Shown here: positions 1-11,730 of the stretch, one piece after another | Numbering within the stretch: the stretch's first letter is position 1 | Layout of the letters: each line of letters begins with the position of its first letter | Origin: Macquaria australasica | Lineage: Eukaryota; Chordata; Actinopteri; Centrarchiformes; Percichthyidae | Length of the DNA stretch: 64,000 nt | Reading direction: 5' to 3' | Assembly (NCBI GenBank): GCA_005408345.1 | Contig: SEMN01000579.1 | Span: forward strand, 124,001 to 188,000 | Notes under the pieces: model-generated | Database searches by the model: none | What the model saw: only the letters and a program-made list of their open reading frames with translations | Told to the model about the DNA's origin: nothing | Made by a program: the position numbers and the translations under genes

Positions 1-2
1 AC

Positions 3-104
3 TGCAACAAGGAGCGACTGTGTAAGTACGCATGGATGATGGTGAGACCTTCGGACACAGTTAAACTGATTCACAGTGGAGACTGCAAGAAGGATGAGCT
101 ATAA
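3..104 (+). CDS. C-terminal end of an unidentified cysteine-rich protein ending in KKDEL (partial)
   Basis: The + strand is open from base 3 to a TAA at 102-104 and encodes 33 residues that begin CNKERLCKYAW and end VKLIHSGDCKKDEL. A C-terminal KDEL is the classic retrieval signal for soluble proteins of the endoplasmic reticulum lumen. The spacing of cysteines and the ending IHSGDC resemble the second half of a Kazal-type domain, but this is only a resemblance. The start lies left of the window. A good donor-like GTAAGT at 22-27 is a rival reading: the exon could end at base 21 and the KDEL would then be chance. The gene would be transcribed towards chrm5 (tail to tail). I do not recognise the protein; human AVEN, which occupies this neighbourhood, does not end this way. 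Confidence 0.35.
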   Translation, partial: CNKERLCKYAWMMVRPSDTVKLIHSGDCKKDEL

Positions 105-1694
105 GGACCCACTCACCATTCCCATGAATTGTGATAGTGTATGACACTGGGTTTGGCAGCTATTCAGGGCCAAGAGGTTTTTTTTTTTTTTTAGGTTTTC
201 TTTGCAACAAACACTACAGCAGGCTACATCAGTGATTTTTAGACATTATGCTGGACATTCAATTCACCACATTTTATTCAGAAATGCATGGACATGATCA
301 CAAAATACTGAAAAGAACAAAGAAATGAATCACAAACTTGGAGCACAGTATAAAAATGCAGTACGGGTTTAGCTCTAGCTTTGTTTCCATCATACACCAT
401 ATGTCAATACATGAAGCAAAGCATTTCATTCCCCAAATTGCAAGTGCAGATTTCTGGTTTATCACAGTTCATAAAAAAAAATGTTTCATGACATTATAGC
501 TTATGACACATGTAAAATATATTTTGCAAGTCATCTCCCATCCAATGCTTACATAACATTTCACAAACAGCTTTTTTTTGTTGTTGTTTTTTCCACAGTA
601 CATTACAGGTTTGCCAGAAATACAATGACGATTTGACGACATATTGACTACAGTAGTTCAGAGAAAACAAATACTGTATTTCAACACTCAAAGAAAGAGA
701 AAATATCCTGAGGATAAAGAGTAATAAACTGATTATAATAAACAATGTGTGCTCTTAAATCCTCCACACTTTTCCCATTGTAAACACTGACATTGTTTAT
801 CAGAGTAAAATGACTAACAAGTATTTTAGTTTGTATGGGTTGTACTGTAGGGTTCAGTTTGGGGTTATTTATAATTTTTTGTAATTGAATTTATGCAACC
901 ATTACTCTTTATTTTCCACTGAGATTTTGCAGGACAGAAAATGCAGAACATGTAATGTGAAAACAATGAAGGTGAATCTATATTCACTCATCAGACAAAT
1001 GACATTGGCACATGTAAAAAGGCTTTGATTATCATCAAGTTACAATCTCGACTTAGCAAGCAGAACTTCAGAACGACACGTATTAGCCCTTTAAAAGTAA
1101 AATAGCAATTCCAAAATGTGCATCCTCAATACAAACACAATACCTACAGAATAAAACATATTTGCCTGTGTTATGACATTTTGGGTGTAAGAGCATCAAC
1201 TTGGGGGAGGACACTGGCAATTTTTAGTACTTTTAAACCAGTTTACAGTGTAAAGTATTAGACTGGAGCAATTTTATCATGGTCATCAGATATCACACTG
1301 TGTATCTTGAATATACTGTAAATACAGTGTAATTTGAAATATATGTGTGTTAATTGATGGCATTTCCTGTATAAGAGCATCAATTTTGGGGGAAAATACT
1401 GGTATTTCTAATATTAATTTTTAAAAAATCTATTTACAGTGTCACTGATTATATTGGGACAATTTTATAATGTTCTTCCATTTCAAAAGTTTGAGCAGTA
1501 ATTAACATACACTATAGCAGACCTACTGATTAATGAGCAATACTGTAAATTGCACCAACTCTTTGACATAGTGTGTTTACTTTTGACCTACTTTTCATCT
1601 AATATGTAGAATTCAAGTTCATAAAGCCAAGAGTATTAATACAAACATATAATTTACAGCCATCAATCACACACCATCTTAGAAAAATAACAGT
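105..1694 (-). other. Probable 3' UTR of chrm5 and convergent intergenic space
   Basis: This AT-rich stretch follows the chrm5 stop codon on the - strand and has no open frame that looks coding. AATAAA on the - strand (TTTATT on the + strand) occurs at 908-913 and at 273-278 and could serve as polyadenylation signals, so the chrm5 3' UTR could be about 0.8 to 1.4 kb. On the + strand an AATAAA at 723-728 could end the transcript of the gene at the left edge. A poly-T run lies at 179-192. Transcript ends are inferred only. Confidence 0.4.
1172..1478. repeat. Two diverged tandem copies of a ~115-bp unit
   Basis: The stretch 1172-1285 and the stretch 1357-1478 share an ordered series of words: 'gtaagagcatcaa' / 'ataagagcatcaa', 'cttggggga' / 'ttggggga', 'tttacagtgt' and 'caattttat'. 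They are clearly related but diverged, roughly three bases in four by eye. They lie in the presumed chrm5 3' UTR. Confidence 0.5.
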
Positions 1695-3275
1695 TCAAGT
1701 CAGCTTGGAGGTGACTACAGGGTTTTGTCCATACCAGTATAGTTTCTCCTCAATCCTTTTCTTCTTCCACTGGCAAAGTAGAAGCATACGGAAGGTCTTT
1801 TGAAAAGTCTTGTTACAGAGGGCGTAGCACATGGGGTTGACGGTGCTGTTGACGTAGCACAGCCAGTAGCCCAGATGCCAGAGCGAGAGGGGAATGCAGT
1901 CTGAGCAGAAGGTGGAAATAAGCACCATGATGTTATAAGGTGTCCATGTTAGGATGAAGGCCAGCAAGATAGCGCTGAGAGTCTGAGCTGCCTTCCTCTC
2001 CTTGATCAGCACCATCCTCTTCCTCTTGGTGATCTGGTTCTTCAGCGTGGCGTCTATGGGCTTAGACGTCGAGGAGGTGGATGGAACGCTCATGGACTCG
2101 GCCGAGGAGAACGTTGACGATTCCATTTTGGTGTCGCCGTTTTTGCTGTGGTGCTCCACGTGAGTGTCTTTGGCCACAGGCTTGAACTTGTAGGACACAC
2201 ACTTGCTGCTCTTCTGAGAGTTGCTTTTGGGTGGCGTCTGGAAGAAGCTGTCCTCTTCATAGCTGCTGAGCTGCTCGCTCTCGCTGCCCACTCCACTCTT
2301 GATGGTCTCACAAGCCTGGTTCCTGAAGGAGGGCTGGAAGCCCCCCGGAGACACAGGCCTGTCCTCATCCTCGGAGGAGGCATAACTGTTGAAGGTGGTC
2401 AGCTGACCAGCTTTGGACCACTCGTCATTGGTGGTGGCTGCTGATTTGGCAGCATTGCTTCTGCTCGAGGAGGACCAAGAGGCTTGATTCCTGTCATGTG
2501 AGGCCGACCTTAATTTACAGCTAAAACAGGATCTGATAATGGTCTTCTGAGGCTGAGTAGCCCCAGAGTCTGTGGGATAGTTAATCCCCTGCAGCTCTGC
2601 CAGATCTTTGGTCCTCTTCTCTGTCTCTTTATAGATTCGACAGTATAGGATTGTCATGACTGATACAGGGATATAAAAGGCAGCAATCGCTGTCCCAAAG
2701 GTTATCACAGGCTCAGAGAAAAACTGGATCTGGCATTGCCTCTCAGGGACAGTCCTTTTTCCTACAAAGTATTGCCAGCAGAGAATAGGCGGGGCCCACA
2801 GAATAAGTGACACCAGCCAGGCCAAACCTATCATGATCCCGGCTCGTTTGGGAGTCCGTTTGGCCCTGTAGGTCAGAGGTCTGGTGATGGAAAAATATCT
2901 GTCAAAGCTGATCACCAACAGGTTCATGACTGAGGCATTACTGGCTACATAGTCCACTGCCAACCACAGATCACAGGCAAGGTTCCCTAAGGCCCAGTAG
3001 CCCATTAGTATATAAGAGGTATACAGATTCATGGAAAAAACACCGATGATGAGATCAGCAGCTGCTAGGCTCAGCAGGTAGTAATTATTCACTGTCTTTA
3101 GCTGGCTGTTGACTTTAAAGGAGAGCATCACCAGGACATTCCCCACAATGGTGATGAGGCTGACTATAGCTGACACAGTCGCAATGGTGATCACCTCCCA
3201 GAGACTGTGAGTGACCAGGTGGATATCCATCGTACTGGTATTTACAGTGGAGTTCAGTATGCTCTGTCCTTCCAT
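1695..3275 (-). CDS. chrm5: Muscarinic acetylcholine receptor M5 (single coding exon, 526 aa)
   Basis: Class A G-protein-coupled receptor for acetylcholine in the plasma membrane; M5 couples through Gq/11 to phospholipase C. The frame is intact, with ATG at 3273-3275 and TGA at 1695-1697. The upstream in-frame extension has no ATG, so this start is chosen; it matches the MEG start of mammalian M5. Seen in order: N-glycosylation motifs NST and NTS near residues 8-15; seven membrane segments from about residue 25; the ligand-binding Asp in WLAVDYVASNAS at residue 108; DRY at 125-127; disulphide cysteines at 101 and 181; a long third intracellular loop (about 215-430) with the M5-like words NQASWSSS and SSEDED; TM6 with TWTPYNIM; NPMCY at 480-484; and a tail with EEKLYW. 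M5 is preferred to M1 and M3 by the N-terminus, the loop words, the EKLYW tail and linkage to ryr3. Teleosts have chrm5a and chrm5b; I cannot say which this is. Confidence 0.95.
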   Translation of the reverse strand: MEGQSILNSTVNTSTMDIHLVTHSLWEVITIATVSAIVSLITIVGNVLVMLSFKVNSQLKTVNNYYLLSLAAADLIIGVFSMNLYTSYILMGYWALGNLACDLWLAVDYVASNASVMNLLVISFDRYFSITRPLTYRAKRTPKRAGIMIGLAWLVSLILWAPPILCWQYFVGKRTVPERQCQIQFFSEPVITFGTAIAAFYIPVSVMTILYCRIYKETEKRTKDLAELQGINYPTDSGATQPQKTIIRSCFSCKLRSASHDRNQASWSSSSRSNAAKSAATTNDEWSKAGQLTTFNSYASSEDEDRPVSPGGFQPSFRNQACETIKSGVGSESEQLSSYEEDSFFQTPPKSNSQKSSKCVSYKFKPVAKDTHVEHHSKNGDTKMESSTFSSAESMSVPSTSSTSKPIDATLKNQITKRKRMVLIKERKAAQTLSAILLAFILTWTPYNIMVLISTFCSDCIPLSLWHLGYWLCYVNSTVNPMCYALCNKTFQKTFRMLLLCQWKKKRIEEKLYWYGQNPVVTSKLT

Positions 3276-3345
3276 TGTCCTCTTGTGTTTATTAGCGTCC
3301 AACTGTGACAAGAGTGTTTGGATTTGTCATTTTCAGGAAGATCTC
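3276..3345 (-). other. chrm5: chrm5 5' UTR segment starting at a strong splice acceptor
   Basis: Read on the - strand, a long pyrimidine tract (TTTCTTTCTTCTCTTTCCAG, 3346-3365) ends in AG immediately before base 3345. This is a textbook 3' splice site 70 nt before the chrm5 ATG. Mammalian muscarinic genes also have intronless coding regions preceded by spliced 5' UTR exons. A weaker alternative AG lies at 3303-3304. Confidence 0.6.
3292..3330 (-). promoter_or_regulatory. Upstream ORF (12 codons) in the chrm5 leader
   Basis: On the - strand an ATG at 3328-3330 opens a 12-codon frame (MTNPNTLVTVGR) that stops at TAA 3292-3294, 16 nt before the receptor ATG. The ATG has A at -3 (GAAAATG), an acceptable context. 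It lies within the predicted spliced leader exon, so it would be in the mature mRNA and could dampen receptor translation. Its effect is inferred. Confidence 0.45.
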
Positions 3346-6300
3346 CTGGAAAGAGAAGAAAGAAACCGTTATTCTGTATCACTTCAAATAAGTTCCACTC
3401 ATAGCCACTAGATGACAGCAACTCAGCATGTTGAGTATCAAATATTTACACTTGGCGTGACACTAAGGAGGAGATTACAGGTTTAATATGTGTTGCTCTT
3501 TAAAAAAAAATGTAAAACCTGTGTTTGTGTTTGTCATACATCCTTAACAGATGATAGCGTTCACTTTAGTGAATTATATATGAAGTTGGTACTAAAGGCA
3601 TTGTTTTCACTATTATTTTTGTAGAAAAAAATGTCACTAAGCCATTGTCTTCACGCAGTTCACACAATTAGATCAAGCTCATGTGGGTATACCCATATGG
3701 AGTGGTTTAGGCAATCTCTGAAAACATCTGTGGCACATTTCAAAGATCCAGGTCATTACATATTTTTATTTCTTGCTCTAAATCTGTGCTGTTATATTAA
3801 TAGTGCATAAAGTCCATTCATAGTTCACTAAGTTGGCCATTTCTCTGTGATAATATGAATGAGGAAATATGGCAAATAATTCTGGTTTGTGACTAAACTA
3901 AAATCCCCCAACAAACAAATGATGATGGTTACTTTGGTCCATAAAGCCTCATGGCCTTAGTGCTTTTGGGGTTCTTGTCTAGAAATTCAGTATGTGCAAA
4001 CTGGGATTGATGGTAAGAACCTGGCGCCTTGGGATGTTCCTTTTTTAACATGTCTGCAGAATAAAAGCATCAGATAGCAATAAATAAATAATACATATCT
4101 AATCCACCAATTGCAAATGTCACACATGTTTAAATGCAGCAGGATTAACACAAAGATAGTCACATCTACAGCTATGGGCGACTTCCAGTGTACCTGACCT
4201 GCATGTTTTTGGACTGTGGGAGGAAAATGAATAGCCTGGAAGATGAGTAAATCAAAGTGAGTATCAATGACCAGTCATTATGGTCACTAAATCATTCTGA
4301 ACAGTTGCACCCAACTAGTTATTAAAATACAATCACCATTGCCAAGCATACATTTGAATGAACACTCCTGATCACAGGTATATTGTATAGTAGAAATCAC
4401 AAAAGCTAATCAAATACAATAATGATGATGAGACACATCTTTTTTGTATGCAGAAATACTGTAGGAAGAAATCAAGATATGAAATGACACTTGGATATAT
4501 GCCTAAAAACCAACTCTAATGCACTCTATGGGAGCCAATACTGTACATTCAGCCATGAAATGTGTTGAAAGTGTATAAAATGACAGATGCAGCCTGTGCC
4601 CAGCTTTGATGTTGATGAAACATACAACTGCCTAAACTCACTGCCAGCTAATTTGTCAGCCGTACATCGAATTCCTATTTCTGCAGTGCATACTTAATTT
4701 TTAAGAGTGATGGCTCTAAAATAACCAAATAAGCAAACATTTTATGTGTGGAGAGCCTCTGCAATTCCCTAGTCCTGCAATATACTCCCTTCTCTGCAGC
4801 ACTTTAGTCTATTAGCAGAGGTGCATGTGTGGTCATTACCCTCTTTAAAACATCGGTTGAACACCTAACTTTCAGGTAACTTTCTGTCTCCAAGGCCAAC
4901 CACAGAAGCACATGTATACAACAGCAGAACTTCAAGTTGTATTTCCTGGTCTTTTATAAGTAAGGTTTGGACTTACGGTTTTGGCTTACTCTGCTAACAT
5001 GTTTTCAAAGCAGTTTAGCAAACTGGCCCAAAAGTGGTGAGAGACCTGTATGAAAGAAAAATCCTAGCTGAGTTTTAGCTCCCAGTGCAGCAGCTCAGTC
5101 TGATTCTGACACAATGTTTAAGCACTGTTATTATGGATAATGAAGTCTTTACTATCAAGGAGGTACAGTACTCATGTACACGTAACTACACATCCTGTAC
5201 CGGTGGAGGGCAGCATACACCCTCCACACCCTCCTTCACACATGGCCCCTTCACTCTCAGGTTAGAGCAGTGGTGTGCATGCACATTTCATCCCTGGGTG
5301 TTGGACGCACTAATCGATAGCGGCTGAGGGGCTGCCCATGCCAACCTGGACCTGTGCATTCGAAGCAAGCCCATGGGCGATTTCTATGGCTTGATGCCTT
5401 GCCTTTCATGACCTACAAATGCATGACAGTGCCATGTGGCTCTTGCCTTGAAGGTTTTTATCAAATGTGTTGATGCAGCATTAAATCCTGTGGGTTTGAG
5501 TACATTTGTACATGCAGATGTATGATTATATTCTGTGGGGAAAACACAGATTTGTACCCATTCAGACTGTATAGTACTGTACAGCGTGAGGATATTCTCT
5601 CTGTTGTACTGTTCCACACTGTCAGTTGAGATAATACGTTCTCACTCCCTCCTTCCAGCTTTCCAAAGAAGACACTCCTCTCTCAGGAAATACCTCAGCC
5701 AACTGGGCCCTACAGCATTGGTATTTTCAGCCATGCCACTTGCTCTGCTTAAAATTTGGGAATTTCAGTGCCATGTCCCAGCCCAGCATCTGGGTCCAGT
5801 GAATGACCTTCCAAGCTCTAAATGTTCACATTCTCCAAAATCATTACTTACTATTAAAATGACCAGTACAACAGCAGTGGCATAGATCCAGCCTCAGAGT
5901 GTTATGGGTTGCCATCTAGGCAGCAGGGAGATGACCCAAGTGCAGACAAGTGGGGAGGCTGAAGCAGTTCAATGATTTATTAAATCAAAAAACTTACAGA
6001 AACTCAGGAAACCACACGCAGGGAAACACCACATGACACGGAATAAACCAACCTTAGGGGATCATGACACAGAGAGGTATGGACTGTTTGAGGCTCTCAG
6101 TGTGGAGCAACTCTGGGGCAGATCACCACCACAGAGAAAAACCCTCCATGTGGGTTGTAGCAACTGAACCTTCAGGCCGTCAGCCAGAGCTGGCAAATGG
6201 GTGTGGATCTCCCCTCAGTCCAATTCCTCAACACATGCCCATAGAGAAGCAAAACAAGCAGTCAACACATTTATTATCACCATGTTAGGGGATGCATAGG

Positions 6301-7180
6301 CTCTCATAGATACAGTTATTCAGATCCTAGCTGACCAATCCTGGCCACTCCCATATACATTGAAGGACTGCAAAGGGGACATTGTGGTGTGTATCAGAAC
6401 AGCACAGTCAGCTTCAGAAAACTGAGTGCAATCACAGAAAGATGGCTAAACCTTCTCTTTGACTGCCGAGGTACCAAACAGAGAACCTAATGATGTACTT
6501 CATCCTGCCGTTTCCTCATCGCATTGGGAATAAAATAAAGTTTGCTTAAGATAAAGCTGGATGAACATTTTCGAACTGCTGGATTTGTCAATACATGTTT
6601 ATCCCAAACTGCTGTCTAACCTGTGTGTATTCTGTTCCTTTCATTCACCTGATCTCTCTTGCGTCTCATGTAAAAAGAAGATCTCGCTTAACTGCTCTTT
6701 CTACTGGAGAGTTCCTCCTAAGAAGCTATTTCAGCCCACAATGCAATGTTTTGGACGTAATCACTACCCCGTAGGCTACTGGAGAAATAACTTCCACACT
6801 CATTGGCATTCTTCTGACAGTGCCAGGTTAGCAGGAGTGCCAGTGGCAGCCCGAGGCCCACACAAATAACATTCCAGTCACTGTGGGGGTCCTCCTGCAG
6901 GACTTGGATTGTCCCTCATCTTGTAATAGAATGGCATTTCATATCACATCACTCAAATCCCCACATCATTACACTGTTTAGCGTAGGAGGTGCCACAAAT
7001 CTGACCACAGAATTCTCTGCTGTTTCCTGGCACAAACGTAGCCTTTGTCGTTTTGTCCTTATTGTTTACCTTAGCAGAGACTCCCATAATGAGGTAAAAT
7101 GGCACATTGGTTTTTACTCCTTTTTCCACTCAGAGGGGGAGAATGATCAGTCAAAGCCTTTATAGCATTTTTTGCCTCGT
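3346..7180. other. Non-coding stretch upstream of chrm5 (intron or intergenic)
   Basis: No convincing coding region on either strand. Around 4189-4245 there is a fragment containing 'acctgcatgtttttggactg', a motif common in fish interspersed repeats; a reverse-oriented relative lies at 23805-23860. Around 5890-6065 there is a sequence I associate with a fish repeat family ('atgacccaagtgcagacaag', then 'caatgatttattaaa'). Open frames here (5535-5885, 6561-6869) show no recognisable domain. If the leader acceptor at 3345 is used, this is intronic to chrm5. Confidence 0.4.
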
Positions 7181-7205
7181 TAGCGGAGTGGCTTTAGAAA
7201 TGGCA

Positions 7206-7545
7206 ATGTTGGTTGGTTGGATGGTTGGATGGTCCACCACTTTGGTCTTGAATAAAATATCTCATCAACTACTGGACTCAGAATTAATTGTAATAACTTT
7301 GGTGATCCTCTGACTTGTCACCTCGCACCATCATCAGGTCAAAGTTTTCATTTGTCAAATACTTTGGTTTATGACCAAATACCTGCAAAACTAACAACAT
7401 TCCCATCAGCCTTAGTGCTAATTAGCAGAATCTATGTTAACATGCTAATACATTAAACTAAGATAGTTAATGGTTAACATCAGCATGTTAGCATTGTCAT
7501 TGTGACCATGTTAGCACGTTGATTTAAGCATTAAGCTCAAAGCAC
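7206..7545 (-). repeat. Fish interspersed repeat ('accaaagtggtgg…gctaacatgctaa' family), reverse copy
   Basis: In reverse orientation this carries the same string of words as 61752-62352 and 24230-24345: 'gaccaaagtggtgga', 'gatcaccaaagt', 'ggtcataaaccaaagtat', 'gatgggaatgtt' and 'ttagcatg' motifs. The shared order shows three copies of one dispersed family in this window. A related short piece with 'agcatgttagcatgcatgt' follows at about 7690-7785. Confidence 0.7.
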
Positions 7546-8044
7546 CCCTGTTCCTAAGTGCAGCCTCACAAAGCTGCTAACGAGGCTTTGTCTGGATTGT
7601 TGTCTTCTTACTTGTAGCAGGGAAATAACATACCCAGAAACACTCAGCCAGTTCTTCACTGTATGTGTGTATTGCTAATTGGAAAGTGTTAGCATACTAT
7701 GATGGTGAACATGGTAAACATTACTCCTGCTAAACATAAGCACCTTAGCAGTATCATTATGAGCATGTTAGCATGCATGTAACTGTAGACTCTTAGTCTT
7801 ATTTTCAGTGTTATTCCTATTTTGTAGTGTTCTATGACTAATTTTAAACTATAGGGACACTTACTTTGAAGCCAGTGTAGTAGGAATTCAACCAAAGCAC
7901 ACCAGCCTCTTTTCAGAACAAAAAGTGGATAGGCTGAACCACCAGTAATTAAATTTGATGCCACAGAAATAATTAATGATGACAGGTACGGCATTTGAGA
8001 AATGACAATATTCCTGACTCACTGATGACTGTTGTATTGCTAAG

Positions 8045-8085
<41 letters not shown>

Positions 8086-11033
8086 CACACTCAGAGAATA
8101 GACTTATTCTACCTCTTGACCTCAACTGGTAGAACAAGCCAAGTCTGCTAATAGCTTCAAAATCGAAGCAGGAAGCGTTTTAATGGTACACTCAGAACTC
8201 AGAGTGTGGGGTAAACATGGACTCTGCATCACTATAAATAGTGAATATGGTCTTTTGTGGCCTGTATCTGGACTTTTTATGGATGCAGTTTGGTATCAAA
8301 TGTGACGCACGGCGGGGAAGAGCTTTGTGATGCTGTCTGGTCAGAAAAAAAGGGGTGTTTGAAAAACAAAGAGACTACTGCAGAATTTCTGGAAGCATAC
8401 TGCCTGTATTTGTGACTTGGTTATACAGTGTATGATATAAAAAAGATATAAAAATATTATACCCGGAGGTCATTGCTATGGATCAGTGCCAAATAGTGGT
8501 GCAAAGATGTCTTGCTCTCACTCTTGCCAAGAAAACCGAAAATGTCCTCATTACACATACATCCTAAGAGTATCCGACTGCCTCCTGAAATATCGTGTTA
8601 GCTCAGTATGCATAAGTAATGGTCATTGATCCAGTGATTAACAGTGCCCAGTCTGTGAGTAAGGACAGACTAGGTAGCACAAATCCGTCCTGAGCCTCCT
8701 AACTGAGTGCAGAGGCGGACATGTTGAAGGGTGGCTTCTTACAGGTCCTCTGGCACCTGGCCATCAGTGCTCCTGTGCAGTGGCTCCATACACTGACCCC
8801 CACCAGGCCTCCCAGTCATACATAACCTTTTTCTACACACTCCTTTTGGTCCTGAAAGCAAGTAATGTGTGTATGGGGCATTTGTTAAAGAAAAGGAAAG
8901 AAGATGAGAGAGACCAAAAGAAGAAGAAGAAGGAGAGAGATAAAGAGAGGTGAGTCAAAGCAAAGGAGGCAAAGGACACCATGTGTGTCTGCGTGGTGAG
9001 TATGTATGATGTGCAAATCAGCCCAGAGCTTGTTGGCACAATGGTTCGTGCATCCTGTAGTCAGCCCATTGACCCATGGTTAAGTTTCCTGCATATGTGA
9101 GGACCTAAGAAATGCTTGAATCATTCTGCGTATCAGGCATTGGAGGAGAAAGAAGGAGGATTATAAATGTTCACATGTAAGCTCTGACTCTGAAACATTC
9201 TATCTGAAATATTTATCAGTGTGTCAGTGCTGGTGGCCACAGTTGCAATACAACCATATCAATCATATTAGGGTGGATAATGTCAGGTGTGCACAAGTTA
9301 GAATGTATAATCTGTAATGCAGAGTATACTTTTTGTTTATTCAGTGCCCACCTTCTTTCACCCCTGTAATTTTAAAACAAGAACAAACTTGAATTACATC
9401 TCTTCTCCAATGAGAAATGATGAATACGATCATTAGATGAATATTGTGATCTGCTTATGGACACCCCAGTGGTTTTGGCAGCTGCTGAAGGGAATAAAAC
9501 GCTAATGCTTAATGCCTCTAGGAGTTCTTTTTTTATGAGCGACAACAACATTTCATTAATGCCCCATCATTTGGATAATGATCTGGCTATAAACTCATTT
9601 GTGTTCTTGTATGAAGAGTTATTTAAATATGAGTCTGTGTCTGTCGCTTGTTTGTGCCTCTTGGTTGTCTGATCCCAACTGGTAACATGGGCAATTTTCT
9701 CTATGCAGATGCAAAAACAAAGGTAGTGATTTGCTGTTCAAACATTCATTTTCAGTTAATGGTGGAAGTTAAGCACTTCCACCATTGGAAGTGCTCACTT
9801 GAGGGAACACACATAAGATTGCACAAAAACACACAGTAAAGCACATATATCTGTGTATGTCTGTGTGTCTCCCTCTCAAGCTGCTATCTCAGTCTGTTAA
9901 TATGCTTAAAATTTAGCTCTCTGGCATACTATATATGAAATTAGAGCCAAATGAGCACAGGTCTGATGCCATAGAATATCCCTGCTGGACAACTCCCAAA
10001 CCACCATTTACAATTTCACAAAAAATACCATATAAAGTAAAAACAGTCAAGTCTGATCTACAATCTGGTCACGATTTTTCTTAACCCACCAAACCATTAC
10101 TGCAACCACATCCAGGGTGTTGTTTTTTAAAGAGCACCAGCACCTTTCTACCGTTGTTGTAACACCTCACAAGATCTGTGGGGACTGGATGGACTCGTTA
10201 AAATCATGCTTCACTGCTTAATCCTTCCATGTTTTGTCATTTCCACTTAATCAAAGAGAGGAGGGGAAAGGAGGTGAGAGCCGATGTGCGCTTTAGCTTT
10301 TGAAGAGAAATATTGATTGGTCTTTTGGGAGGACATTAAAAAAAAACATGGATTCCAAATTTTAGAACCAGCAGTTGAAATAAGGATACCATTTTGACAT
10401 TTTGAATGCTGGTATCAGATATTTCAAAGACAAGTCTTAAGGGAGATAGAAGGAGTAGAGGGGAGACAGGGTGTGGAAAAAAACAGGATTGTGCTATGAA
10501 ATTGGGTGTACTAGTGACAGGCTAAGATTGTTCATAGAAATATGTGGAAGAAGGATGAAGGTTATCACAGCAGACGTAAATCTGAGATGAAGACTCACGA
10601 GAGACAGAGAATGGAGTGTATAAAATAGTGAAGATGCAAGATATTTACTGACTGGCAGCCTTTGGAAACACATTTCTTCAAGTTATTCAGCAATAACTTG
10701 TAGGCTTCAAAAAGTACCTGATATGTGACCAAATAAATACATATCCAATCTAATGTATGTCACTTTCCTACACACCAAGTCTTCCAGAAGAACAGATGCA
10801 CACACATCTTTCCGGCAGCACATCCTCTGCTGCGTTCATTAAGGTAAAAGGCTACATTAAAAATACATGTGGAGACCTCTCAGACATGCACTTGTGCACA
10901 CATGACGTTATTTCCCCTTGAATCCAGGTCATGCCTTTGTGCATTAATGAAAACGTGCATATTCAATCACTTTTCTCTAGAGACTGTGAAACAAGTCACT
11001 GATGTAAAGGGGGGAAAAGATGAACATACTCAC
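7546..11033. other. Non-coding stretch with simple sequence
   Basis: No supported gene. Apart from the (CA)n tract and a purine-rich GA/GAA tract at about 8885-8950, I see AT-rich unique-looking sequence. The small frames (9457-9672, 9648-9839) have no family resemblance. Confidence 0.4.
8048..8083. repeat. (CA)n microsatellite
   Basis: About 17 uninterrupted CA units, directly visible. It explains the repetitive (VC)n open frame on the opposite strand. Confidence 0.95.
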
Positions 11034-11730
11034 AGTTGAGGTTCATCAGATCTCACAGTCTTCTGTTTAAGGGCAGACTGTGTCTCCTGGTGAGAGCAGA
11101 GTTCATAGTTAATCCCTTTGTTTTGCTGGGGAAGCCTTTAGGTCAAATGTGGCGATGAGGAACAGGATCACAACACAGTTGGAGGGAGGATTGAGGCGGA
11201 TGACAAATCCTGCTGACTTGACCCTCGCATGCCAGAGGGCAGCACAGAGGCAGAGAAGAAAGAGGACGAAGCATAGGAGGAGGGTGGACACCAGAAGGCT
11301 TCTGTCATCCCTGCTCAAGAGGCGCAGAGCACAGCATCACGTTTCCATCAGCCGTCCAACACAGCCACTGTGTGTTCAGATGAGAAAAGTATCCTCAAGT
11401 TGCAGAGCATCTTTCCTCGGTCATTCATAAATTAGTAGAATTTGCTCAGGAGCCAAAGAAAGAGGACGAGAGAGAACTTTTCCTCCAAGCCTGAGCTGAG
11501 CTGGATGAACTGTGCCGCCTCTCAGTCAAGTTGAGGCAGAATGTCACTGAGAGGCTGGCTGACGCCTGAGCCAAGTCACTGCTACTGCCACACTGCTGCC
11601 ACTGCTGCCACTGCTGCTGCCGTTGCATCTACTCTGGCTGACAGACACAGATGTAGCTGACGCTAGCTTGCTGGGAGGAGAAATTCCCATAGGGCTGAAT
11701 GGTTCATCATGTTTCGGGACAGTGAGCAAG
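11034..11730 (-). other. Candidate 5' non-coding exon / promoter region of chrm5
   Basis: On the - strand a consensus donor, AACT|GTGAGTATG, ends a possible exon at base 11034. The sequence upstream of it (to about 11730) is richer in GC than its surroundings and includes a (CTG/CTGCCA)-like run at 11579-11625. Spliced to the acceptor at 3345 this would form a chrm5 leader. No transcript evidence is available here. The frame at 11109-11318 begins at TTG rather than ATG and is not called as a gene. Confidence 0.25.

Noticed and set aside
2090..2444. Overlapping frames within chrm5 on both strands
   Set aside because: Shadows of the receptor's GC-rich third-loop coding sequence; no independent support.
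3276..3311. N-terminal 12-residue extension of the chrm5 frame
   Set aside because: It opens with TTG, not ATG, and lies in the presumed leader; the MEG start matches the family.
11109..11318. Hydrophobic 69-codon frame on the - strand resembling a small membrane protein
   Set aside because: It starts at TTG, the only nearby ATG is in another frame, and no family is recognised.
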